Shown here: positions 9,242 through 17,292 of the stretch, one piece after another
Layout: every line of letters begins with the position of its first letter
Numbering within the stretch: the stretch's first letter is position 1
Source of the DNA: Chitinophagales bacterium
GTDB taxonomy: Bacteria > Bacteroidota > Bacteroidia > Chitinophagales > UBA10324
DNA: 64,000 nucleotides
Direction: 5' to 3'
NCBI GenBank assembly: GCA_019694975.1
Contig: JAIBAY010000003.1
Span: forward strand, 62,001 to 126,000
Notes under the pieces: model-generated
What the model saw: the letters and a program-made list of their open reading frames with translations, nothing else
What the model was told of the DNA's origin: nothing
Database searches by the model: none
Position numbers and translations under genes: made by a program

Positions 9242-10747
9242 ATGATGATGACAAGGAATGAGAAATTATCTTATCTGTTCAGAACAGTGTTTCCGGTTCA
9301 GCTGGGAATACTGTTGTTTGTGTATGTGCTGGCGCGTGCCATTTTACTCCCCATCACACACGATGAATCCAATACCTGCCTCACCTATTCAACAATGTCC
9401 GTTCATGACATTGTTACTTATGAAAGACCCATTCCCAACAACCATATCCTGAATACACTGCTGATTAAGTTGTCGGCTTCCATTTTTGGCATGCATCCGT
9501 TTTCCGCACGATTACCAAATGTGCTTGGGTTTATATTATACTTTACCATCGTTGTGCTCTTTACCCGAAAAGTAACGAACGACGCAATAGTAACCTTCTT
9601 CGGCATCTGTGCCATGGTTTGCAATCCTTACCTGCTTGATTTTTTCTCCCTTGCCCGTGGTTATGCGCTATCCATCTCTTTCATGATGACAGGTATCTAT
9701 TTTGCCTGGCTCTTTCTTCAGCGGCAGAAAGATAAATACCTCGCATTGGCTGTACTATTTGGAATGCTGGCCGTCTATACAAATTTCACCACCCTTAATT
9801 TTTATGCGGCACTTATTGCTTTACTGGGTATCGCCACATTTCAAATGAAGCTTCAGATGCGAGGTGAACATAAAAAATGGGTACAAACGCTGGCCAGGCA
9901 ATGGTTTATTCTCCTTATCGGTTCGCTGATGCTGGCCGGAGCTTCTTATATTCCCATCAGCAAGATGGTCGCAACTGATCAGTTTGTATACTGGGGCACC
10001 AATGGTTTTTATAAAGATACGGTACTCACTTTACTCTATGCCAGCCAATACAATGTTCCATATTTCCACCTGCATGCTGAAGTATTCAGCTACCTGCTTG
10101 CCGGCATTGTCGGTGTAATGGTGTTTTGTGCCATGCTGCTTCTCATAAAAAACAGGACAGGCTGGTATAAAAACGCACAGGTTTTTTTTATGGCACTTTT
10201 CATTTTCACTATCATCGTAAATGTATTGCAGTTTTACCTTGTGCACACACCTTATCTGACTTCCAGAACAGCATTATTCTTTTACCCGCTGATGGCGCTC
10301 AATTTTATTTTTTTCGCGGAATGGCTGCGTGCTTATTCACCGCTGTCAAGATTTTATTTTTCACTGCCGCTGACAGCTTTGGCGCTTTTACACCTGTCGA
10401 GGTCGGCTAATCTTACATCCTGTTTTGAATGGTGGTATGATGCCGATACCTACAAAGTGATGAATTATTTGGAAAGCGAACACAGGAAAACCAATTTACC
10501 AATATCACTCAATTGCAGTTGGTGGTTCTTCCCTTCTCTGAATTTCGACATCGTGACTAAAAATAAAGATTGGATTACATTGGCTCCCTTTCACCAGGAT
10601 TTTGAACCCAAAAGGGACGCTTTGTATATGTACTATTATACAACCTCAGATGATACGAAACATCTGGCAGCTTCCTATGATACTGTATTATCGTTGGGAT
10701 GGAATTCACGTTTCCTGATGCGAAAAAAAGAAACGATCAACGAATAA
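9242..10747 (+). CDS. GT-C fold membrane glycosyltransferase-like protein (GT39/ArnT-type)
   Basis: A 501-residue polytopic membrane protein with about ten hydrophobic segments. After the first membrane span it carries THDESNTCL, an acidic pair in the first outer loop, where GT-C enzymes (PMT/ArnT) keep their catalytic Asp. The following RPIPNNHILNTLLIK and PFSARLPNVLGFILY also follow the ArnT/GT39 pattern. Such enzymes use polyprenyl-phosphate sugars on the periplasmic face; the donor and acceptor cannot be told from sequence. ATG codons at 9242, 9245 and 9248 are all possible starts. Neighbours give no clear operon partner. Confidence 0.75.
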   Translation: MMMTRNEKLSYLFRTVFPVQLGILLFVYVLARAILLPITHDESNTCLTYSTMSVHDIVTYERPIPNNHILNTLLIKLSASIFGMHPFSARLPNVLGFILYFTIVVLFTRKVTNDAIVTFFGICAMVCNPYLLDFFSLARGYALSISFMMTGIYFAWLFLQRQKDKYLALAVLFGMLAVYTNFTTLNFYAALIALLGIATFQMKLQMRGEHKKWVQTLARQWFILLIGSLMLAGASYIPISKMVATDQFVYWGTNGFYKDTVLTLLYASQYNVPYFHLHAEVFSYLLAGIVGVMVFCAMLLLIKNRTGWYKNAQVFFMALFIFTIIVNVLQFYLVHTPYLTSRTALFFYPLMALNFIFFAEWLRAYSPLSRFYFSLPLTALALLHLSRSANLTSCFEWWYDADTYKVMNYLESEHRKTNLPISLNCSWWFFPSLNFDIVTKNKDWITLAPFHQDFEPKRDALYMYYYTTSDDTKHLAASYDTVLSLGWNSRFLMRKKETINE

Positions 10748-10833
10748 TGCAAAACCTCCATTTGAATTTTTCAGCATCCAATTTTTGCATCAATAGCTAT
10801 TTTCACAGTTACATTTATGTTTAATCTGGTCCC

Positions 10834-12456
10834 ATGAAAAGAATTCTTTTTATTGCTCTGTCATTTGTTTCATTCGCGCAGCTAAGTGCCGCTCAGCAAA
10901 GCAATGCACCTGCTAAACCTAAATTGGTGGTCGGCATCGTGGTTGACCAGATGCGTTATGATTACATCTGGAGATTCTGGGATCTCTATGGAGAAGGCGG
11001 ATTTAAAAAGCTGGTCAATGACGGATTCCTTTGCAGGAACACACACTACAACTATTTCCTGACCACAACGGCGCCCGGGCATGCCTCCATCTATACGGGC
11101 ACTACTCCGGCTATTCACGGAATTGTCGATAATGGCTGGTATGACAGGGCTTCAGGAGCTGAAATTTATTGCGTAACAGATCCTTCTGTAAATACGGTCG
11201 GCAATGAGACCGCCGGTGTTTCAGCTTCGCCTTTCCGGCTGGAAAGCTCTACGATTACTGATGAGTTGAAACTGGTAAGCAAATATTCAAAAGTTATTGG
11301 CATTGCCCTGAAAGACCGTGCTGCGATTATGCCGGCCGGACATCTGGCAGATGGCTCCTACTGGTTTGATTCCAAAACAGGTAACTGGATCTCAAGCACC
11401 TGGTATATGAAAGCCCTGCCGGAATGGATGCAGCAATTCAACAGATCCCGGAAACCTGATGCTTATCTTTTGAATGACTGGCGCTTGCTGCTACCGCGAA
11501 AAGATTACATTATGTGCTCCGGTGATACGGTTCCTTATGAAAGCAGTTTACCGGGCGAAATGCTTCCAGCCTTCCCTCACAGGATGGTAAAAAACAACTA
11601 TGCACTGATTCCAATATCACCCTATGGAAATACCATGACAAAAGATGTTGCCATTGAAGCGATAAAAGGAGAACAATTGGGTAAACATACAACCACTGAT
11701 TTTCTTTGTGTCAGCTTCTCCTCCACCGATATCATTGGTCATTCCTTTGGTCCGAATTCATTGGAAACAGCAGATTGTTATGCGAGGCTGGACAGGGATC
11801 TTGAAGCGCTGATCAAATTTATTGATGATTACGTCGGCAAAGACAATGTGCTGATATTCCTCACCGCCGATCATGGTGCAGCCTTAAATCCACAGTTCGC
11901 CAATGATGAGCAGTTAAACGGAAGATTTACTAACGCCGACAAATTGATGATTGACCTTAACAAGCACCTCTCATCCTTATATGGACAGGATTCCCTGGTG
12001 GCCGGTATCGGCAGTCAGCAGATTTATCTTAACAAAAAACGTATCGCTTCCGCCAAAATATCAGAAGCTGCTATAGCCGGCAAAATTCGCGATTACCTTA
12101 TTCTGCTGCCAGACATTTTGTGTGTGTGCGCGCCAGATTATAACATTAATGACTGCTCACCATATGTACAAACCACCATCATGAATGGTTTTCAACCTGC
12201 CAGGAGTGGTGACATTCTTTACTCGCTTTCACCGGGAACTGTTGACTGGCATCTTACTACCGGCACTTCACACGGTACCGTTTATGCTTATGACAATCAT
12301 GTGCCGCTGATCTGGTATGGCTGGAAAATAGCACATGGAACATCTGCCGATGCGACAGTCATTCCGGATATTGCACCAACTATTTCAAATTGGATGAATA
12401 TCTCCTTTCCATCAGGCTGCACAGGCAAGCCCATTACAGGCATTCTTATGAAGTGA
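10834..12456 (+). CDS. PafA-type alkaline phosphatase (periplasmic phosphomonoesterase)
   Basis: A 540-residue secreted alkaline phosphatase superfamily protein with a signal peptide (MKRILFIALSFVSFAQLSAAQ). Residues match the Elizabethkingia/Flavobacterium PafA active site: nucleophile Thr79 in TTTAPGHAS, Asn100 in VDNGW, and Lys160-x-Arg162 in ALKDRAA. Metal ligands are Asp38 (VVDQM), an Asp/His in DIIGHSFGP, an Asp/His in TADHGAAL, and a His near GTSHGT. PafA enzymes release phosphate from organic monoesters and are independent of Ser-type PhoA. The gene stands alone, with 86 nt after the previous stop; a weak TACATTTA box lies at 10810. Regulation by phosphate cannot be seen. Confidence 0.9.
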   Translation: MKRILFIALSFVSFAQLSAAQQSNAPAKPKLVVGIVVDQMRYDYIWRFWDLYGEGGFKKLVNDGFLCRNTHYNYFLTTTAPGHASIYTGTTPAIHGIVDNGWYDRASGAEIYCVTDPSVNTVGNETAGVSASPFRLESSTITDELKLVSKYSKVIGIALKDRAAIMPAGHLADGSYWFDSKTGNWISSTWYMKALPEWMQQFNRSRKPDAYLLNDWRLLLPRKDYIMCSGDTVPYESSLPGEMLPAFPHRMVKNNYALIPISPYGNTMTKDVAIEAIKGEQLGKHTTTDFLCVSFSSTDIIGHSFGPNSLETADCYARLDRDLEALIKFIDDYVGKDNVLIFLTADHGAALNPQFANDEQLNGRFTNADKLMIDLNKHLSSLYGQDSLVAGIGSQQIYLNKKRIASAKISEAAIAGKIRDYLILLPDILCVCAPDYNINDCSPYVQTTIMNGFQPARSGDILYSLSPGTVDWHLTTGTSHGTVYAYDNHVPLIWYGWKIAHGTSADATVIPDIAPTISNWMNISFPSGCTGKPITGILMK

Positions 12457-12560
12457 TTTTCAGCATGTGTTTTGAAACCGGATTGCTGAAGAATCAACAG
12501 TTTGATCTCTGTTGCTAATACAAATAGTCTTTGAAAATGGGTGCTTCTTTTGCGCGAATG

Positions 12561-13619
12561 CTACAGGCGCTGATATTCAAATTGAGGATATCCCTTCTCA
12601 CCTTGCTCATTGTAAAAATCAATAAAACGGAGTTTCCAATAGACACCATTCAGGTCGCGCAGTATATAATTGATATTTGAATGGACTACATAAGCTGCTT
12701 TGTCGAAGTCATAATACTTCCAGCCATACCCGATGATGTCACGGTTATCCGCAAAGTTTAAAGCCACTGCTTCCTGATAACCAATTTTACTGAAAGTCAT
12801 GGTGGAATCTATTGCCACTGCCATGCCGGGATTAATCAGCACGCCTGTAACCAGGTAAGGCAAAGCTGGATGCTGATCATAAAAGATGTAGCGATAGTGC
12901 GTAAACTGCAAATGCCAATCCTGCCGTTTGGGTTCAATATCCGGCAGGTTACCATTTTCTTCAAAAGAAAAATACTTAAAGGTGTAAAGATCATTTTTGG
13001 GAATCTGCACATTGTGCCAGTCGCTTCCGTCCAGGTTTGCATATTCCATTTCATAAGCCGCATCCGATACACTTTGAAAAATTATTTTTTTATAGCGTTT
13101 TTCGGCGGGTTTTAGATAGCCAAGATCCAAAAGGTACACTTCCTGACTATTGCGCCATTCACCAATGGCTGTTGAATCAGGGTTCCAGCTCGATTCATCC
13201 CATTTCCAGGTGACTCCGGAAATGCTGCTGACTGAGTCGAAGTTTTTTGTATTCATCCGTGCGATCAGTGCAAGGTTACCTCCATTCATCCAGATGTGCC
13301 AGCCTGATGTTGCTGCTTCAAAACATAAATCCCAGGAATCGTAATTGCTGCCGAGTGTATCGCCGTTACTCAGATTAAAATACTGCTGCCGGTGATAATC
13401 CGCAGTCAAAGCAACCTGGCTGATGTGTGCATCGCCCGGCGGCGGAAGTACCATAGCCGTATCTCCCTTAAAGCAGGAAGACATAGCTGTGATAAACAAC
13501 CATACTGCGATCACAGATACAATAGAGTTCAAATGACGGAGCAGCTGATCTACTTTGAAAATGCCGGATTTCTCCAGCGCACAAAACACTTTCATACATC
13601 CTATGTTATGGTATGACAT
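12561..13619 (-). CDS. HmuY-family lipoprotein, putative heme- or metal-binding
   Basis: The region after the N-terminus matches the HmuY pattern: YFNLSNGDTL, then SWDLCFEAATSGWHIWMNGG, and a second half with DWHLQFTHYRYIFYD, PYLVTGVL and GYGWKYYDF. The second HmuY-like gene upstream shares the same blocks. HmuY proteins are surface lipoproteins that capture heme and hand it to a TonB receptor. A lipobox (FITAMSSC) puts the lipid Cys at residue 49 from ATG 13619, leaving a long stretch before the hydrophobic core. A TTG at 13532 would give a normal 20-residue lipoprotein signal, so the start is uncertain. The gene begins 3 nt after the TonB-receptor stop, so it is surely co-transcribed. The heme ligands cannot be assigned without alignment. 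Confidence 0.8.
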   Translation of the reverse strand: MSYHNIGCMKVFCALEKSGIFKVDQLLRHLNSIVSVIAVWLFITAMSSCFKGDTAMVLPPPGDAHISQVALTADYHRQQYFNLSNGDTLGSNYDSWDLCFEAATSGWHIWMNGGNLALIARMNTKNFDSVSSISGVTWKWDESSWNPDSTAIGEWRNSQEVYLLDLGYLKPAEKRYKKIIFQSVSDAAYEMEYANLDGSDWHNVQIPKNDLYTFKYFSFEENGNLPDIEPKRQDWHLQFTHYRYIFYDQHPALPYLVTGVLINPGMAVAIDSTMTFSKIGYQEAVALNFADNRDIIGYGWKYYDFDKAAYVVHSNINYILRDLNGVYWKLRFIDFYNEQGEKGYPQFEYQRL

Positions 13620-13622
13620 GGA

Positions 13623-15863
13623 TCATTCCCTGTAAAATTTAAACCGCACCGATGCAAACACGAATCTTCCCGTTGCATAAGGGATAGTTTCGGCTCCGGA
13701 AGTATGCACAGCTCCGGCATTTGCATTGCTTTGAATATTCACTACATTGAAAATATTCTTAATACCCGCGGAGAACCCTATCCGCTTTTGCAGTGCATAT
13801 TTGGTTGCCGAAAAGTCAAGAATCGTATAGGCACCGGTGAAAACCTGGATCACTTTGCCCTCTGCATCAAGATTGAATGAAGGCGTTTCACCCGTATGCT
13901 TAAAAAAAACGGCACATTCAAAACCGGCTTTTGGAAAGGTCAGCAGTAAGTTGTTCCGGAGCTCAGGCGTAAGTGAGAATTTGTCAATCGCGAACGAATC
14001 AGACAATACATTGAAAAGCCCGGTTAAAGAAAAGCCCGTGGTCAATGACAGATGTGCTGAATTCAGTGATGCAGATATAGTTGTCCCTGCTGTTTTATAT
14101 TCATCAAGATTGATGTACGTATAAAGCTGGGCAGCCTGATCAACCAATGCAAGTGTAATGATATTATGGATGCTGTTATAAAATAGCGCGGCATCGGCTT
14201 TGAGATTCCATTTTTCTTCTTCTTTAACTGCAGTAAAAGACAAGCCAAAGTTATCGGATGTCTCAGCCTGGAGTTCACTATTGCCAATAATGTTATGGTT
14301 TATATCAACAAAATATAAATCGAGCTCTTTCAATGATGGCGCCCGGAAACCATGAGCATAGGAAGCACGCACCGTGTACTTTGAAAGAAAGCCATACCTG
14401 ATATTAAGTGAAGGGGTAGCCGGCGCGCCATATCGGGTGTTGTATGAAAAACGAAGGCCGGGACGGATAAAAAAATTATTAAAGGCACGGTACTCTACAC
14501 TGCCAAATAGGGCATAATCATTTATTTGCTGCTCTCCCGACATTAGTTTATCACCTTTGCCGGTTTCCAGATTGATATCATAGCCGGCCTGAAAATTAGA
14601 CCTGCGAAGCGGCAAACTGTTGTTATAAGTACCCCTGAATGACCACGAATCAAAAACGTTTGTATCCTGAATCGCTTCCGCAGTCAACAAACTCTGTTCA
14701 AGAGATACAAGGTCAGTTCTGTAAATGTTGCGGATATGACGGTAATAACTGTATGCATTGATGAATTGCAGCTTCGCACTATTTGGGAACCGGTATTCAG
14801 CAGTCAACGCATTATTCCACCTTCTGGTGAAATAGTAATCATCAAATGCGTATGCCTGATAGGGTGTTAAAACCGGATTTCCCTTGTTTTGGATTTGTTG
14901 CTGGAAGTAATCTGTCCTGAATCCGATTTTCAGTGACTTTCCCAGGTAGTCATAATTAAATGTGGTAAAATATTGTTCCCTTGGCTTCCATTCCATCCAC
15001 CTTGAAGTATCGGTTGATGAAAACCCGTCAAAAAAATTGCGGCCACCTGAAAGTGATATGGCATTGTTGCGCTTACGCCAGAACACTGCAGCATCGCCGT
15101 TGTAGGTTCCAACCGTTTCATAGTACAGATGCAGATCTGCCGCTAACGGATAGCTGCTGGTTTTCCTGGTTACAATGTTGATCAAACCGCCAATAGCATC
15201 GGTGCCATAACTCACGGACATGGGACCTTCTACTATCTCTATGCGATCCACATTATTCATGTTGATCTGGCTGACATCAATATTACCGCCTTCTCTCCCA
15301 ATTACATTGACACCGTCAATAAGAATCTTGACATGCTGGCCTGATATTCCATTCATGCTTACACTGCTGCCTAAAATATTATCCTCAGACAACCGGCAAT
15401 TCAACTGATTCGACAACACATCTGAAAGATTCTTAGCCGCCATTGATTCAATGGCAGATCTGTCAATCACCTTGATGTTATAGATTGATTTATCCGTCGT
15501 ATTAATGTCATATTGCCCGGTAACGACCACTTCACTGAGGTTCACACTTAACCGGTGGAGGAAAAATGTATAAGAAGCTCCCGGCAAAACGGTATCCTGA
15601 ATCGTATTAAATCCAGCCGCTTGGATATAAATCGCAACCTTCTCCGGAAAAACATTTTTCAGCTCTCCTTGTTGATCCGTAAAAAGGATCATTTGCTTAT
15701 CGCCTGATTCAGGATTTAATGGCTGTAGTATAATAACTGCTTCTGCCAGTGGTTCCTTCAGATCATTGTCCATTACAGCAATCGTACCGGGCTTCTGCGC
15801 AAAAACAGGACTAAGAAAAAAAACAAATATGCACGTTAACCAACTACCACTGCTGTAATTCAC
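13623..15863 (-). CDS. TonB-dependent outer-membrane receptor, HmuR-like position
   Basis: A 746-residue receptor: signal peptide (cleavage after about PVFAQ), an N-terminal carboxypeptidase-regulatory-like domain (about 25-100), then the plug (about 110-230: SEVVVTGQYD, LIDGVNVIGREGG, IEIVEGPMSVSYGTDAIGG), then the 22-strand barrel ending VRFKFYRE. These receptors import bound ligands using TonB energy. Flanking HmuY-family genes suggest heme or a heme-like chelate. The start is GTG, 5 nt after a perfect -7 box with a TTTG -33 box 18 nt further up, so the mRNA is probably leaderless. The downstream HmuY gene starts 3 nt past the stop. Confidence 0.92.
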   Translation of the reverse strand: MNYSSGSWLTCIFVFFLSPVFAQKPGTIAVMDNDLKEPLAEAVIILQPLNPESGDKQMILFTDQQGELKNVFPEKVAIYIQAAGFNTIQDTVLPGASYTFFLHRLSVNLSEVVVTGQYDINTTDKSIYNIKVIDRSAIESMAAKNLSDVLSNQLNCRLSEDNILGSSVSMNGISGQHVKILIDGVNVIGREGGNIDVSQINMNNVDRIEIVEGPMSVSYGTDAIGGLINIVTRKTSSYPLAADLHLYYETVGTYNGDAAVFWRKRNNAISLSGGRNFFDGFSSTDTSRWMEWKPREQYFTTFNYDYLGKSLKIGFRTDYFQQQIQNKGNPVLTPYQAYAFDDYYFTRRWNNALTAEYRFPNSAKLQFINAYSYYRHIRNIYRTDLVSLEQSLLTAEAIQDTNVFDSWSFRGTYNNSLPLRRSNFQAGYDINLETGKGDKLMSGEQQINDYALFGSVEYRAFNNFFIRPGLRFSYNTRYGAPATPSLNIRYGFLSKYTVRASYAHGFRAPSLKELDLYFVDINHNIIGNSELQAETSDNFGLSFTAVKEEEKWNLKADAALFYNSIHNIITLALVDQAAQLYTYINLDEYKTAGTTISASLNSAHLSLTTGFSLTGLFNVLSDSFAIDKFSLTPELRNNLLLTFPKAGFECAVFFKHTGETPSFNLDAEGKVIQVFTGAYTILDFSATKYALQKRIGFSAGIKNIFNVVNIQSNANAGAVHTSGAETIPYATGRFVFASVRFKFYRE

Positions 15864-15868
15864 AAATT

Positions 15869-15898
15869 CAAAAATAAATTTCCCGTTTTTTCAACAAA
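15869..15898 (-). promoter_or_regulatory. Promoter of the TonB receptor, leaderless layout
   Basis: On the minus strand TTTG (15895-15898) is followed after 18 nt by TATTTTTG (15869-15876), both perfect matches to the Bacteroidota consensus. The -7 box ends 5 nt before the GTG start of the receptor, so transcription should begin at or next to the start codon. This second promoter lies between the first HmuY-like gene and the receptor. Confidence 0.6.
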
Positions 15899-15920
15899 TT
15901 CAAACAGATCCGTTCTGCCA

Positions 15921-17171
15921 CTATTGAGCAATCATCACTTTCAGATGCACTTCATCATTTCCCGATTTCAGCGCAAGAAGATATAATCCAACAGGAAGCT
16001 CAGGAAGCTGGAACGACCGTTGATTTATACCGGAAGCAGCCGGAAAATCAGTGCTAAATACTTCCCGCCCGTTAACATCATTTAATATGAGCCGAACTTC
16101 ATTCAATGAGCTTTTCGCATCAAAAACAAGTTGTAACCTGTCATGAACAGGATTGGGATAAACCGCTGCCGCGCTCAGTGCAAGATTCAGGTTACTAACA
16201 GATGATACCAAATCAGTCTGGCTCCAGGAGATGACGCCGGTGGAAGAACCTTCAAAATCGGTAAACACCAGTTTATAGATGCTGCCATCTGCAAGCTTTA
16301 CAAAATAGCATAATGAATCAACGATAACGTATTGACTGCTATTCATGTCAAAATACTTCCAGTCGTATCCAATTGCCGAGATGCTGTTCACATAGGCATT
16401 GCTGTAATCGTTAGCCTCTGCGGTGTTTACGTCTACATTAGCAGCCCTTGCGACTGCTACACCTGCATTACTTAAAACACCTGTTACCAGGTAAGGCATA
16501 TTGTCGGGTGGCAACAGGGTAACATATCGTGTAAACAGGAGGTCCCAATTACTGTTATCCGGTTCCAGGTTTAGCGGTGTGCTGTTGGTAACGGAGTAAT
16601 AAGCAAAATTCTTATCCGGATAATCAGTGGCATTAAGTGTCACGGTCTGATCATTGGTGTTGTCAAGGTTGGCATACCGGAATGTCCAGTTACCGAAATC
16701 CTTTTTTACAATCCAGAGTTTCTTATAGTTGGAAGTACCCAGTTTAAGGATAAACAAAGAATCACCATTTACAACATGCGTAGTCATGTCATAAACACCC
16801 CACCCGAAATCAGGAAATACGGTTGTTGACCGGTCAAATGCACCAAATTCCCATGATGTATCACTGTTGAAAAGCTGAGGCCAGGTGTTCAGACCAGCGG
16901 TATCAAGGGTAGCCCAACCTGAAATATCAGTATTGGGCACTTGATATAAGGAAACTCCATTGGCAGAATTAATGAATATGGAAGAATTCTGTAAACCCAT
17001 CCTGAACGCAAGTTCCCAGCTGTTGATTGAGGCCTGTCCTGAAATTCCACTCTGTAACTTCCAGAAAACTTCATTTGCATAACCGGGGCCCATAACAGCG
17101 GAAGCCGTTGTCTGGGAAATAGCATTGCCGGCAAATAACAATATAATTATAAGTAGAAATACATTTTTCAT
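15921..17171 (-). CDS. HmuY-family protein with C-terminal T9SS sorting domain
   Basis: A 416-residue secreted protein: signal peptide (MKNVFLLIIILLFAGNAISQ), an HmuY-like body (VFWKLQSG, NSWELAFRMGLQNSSIFINS, then WDLLFTRYVTLLP, PYLVTGVLSNAGVAVA, IGYDWKYFDMNS), and a type A sorting domain from about 335 (VYPNPVHDRLQLVFD ... LPVGLYLLALKSG ... KVMIAQ). HmuY proteins are normally lipoproteins; a T9SS-delivered form would be secreted or attached to the surface through A-LPS. The body repeats the blocks seen in the lipoprotein two genes downstream, so the two are paralogs. It is the first gene of the HmuY/TonB/HmuY unit, with a perfect -7 box 22 nt before the ATG. Confidence 0.85.
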   Translation of the reverse strand: MKNVFLLIIILLFAGNAISQTTASAVMGPGYANEVFWKLQSGISGQASINSWELAFRMGLQNSSIFINSANGVSLYQVPNTDISGWATLDTAGLNTWPQLFNSDTSWEFGAFDRSTTVFPDFGWGVYDMTTHVVNGDSLFILKLGTSNYKKLWIVKKDFGNWTFRYANLDNTNDQTVTLNATDYPDKNFAYYSVTNSTPLNLEPDNSNWDLLFTRYVTLLPPDNMPYLVTGVLSNAGVAVARAANVDVNTAEANDYSNAYVNSISAIGYDWKYFDMNSSQYVIVDSLCYFVKLADGSIYKLVFTDFEGSSTGVISWSQTDLVSSVSNLNLALSAAAVYPNPVHDRLQLVFDAKSSLNEVRLILNDVNGREVFSTDFPAASGINQRSFQLPELPVGLYLLALKSGNDEVHLKVMIAQ

Positions 17172-17193
17172 TTGGCATTTATTTTATCGGCGC

Positions 17194-17201
17194 CAAAGGT
17201 A
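17194..17201 (-). promoter_or_regulatory. -7 element for the HmuY/TonB/HmuY unit
   Basis: Minus strand TACCTTTG is a perfect -7 consensus, 22 nt before the ATG at 17171. No clear -33 box; such weak -33 boxes often go with activator-dependent promoters, and iron or heme control would be expected for this locus. No Fur-like palindrome was recognised. Confidence 0.45.
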
Positions 17202-17292
17202 CATTACCGAATTTCTCACGACCTTTTATAAACATCAATGCATGTTCATTTTACAGTAACATGACATTGAAATCACGTTCAGTGCTTCGCTG

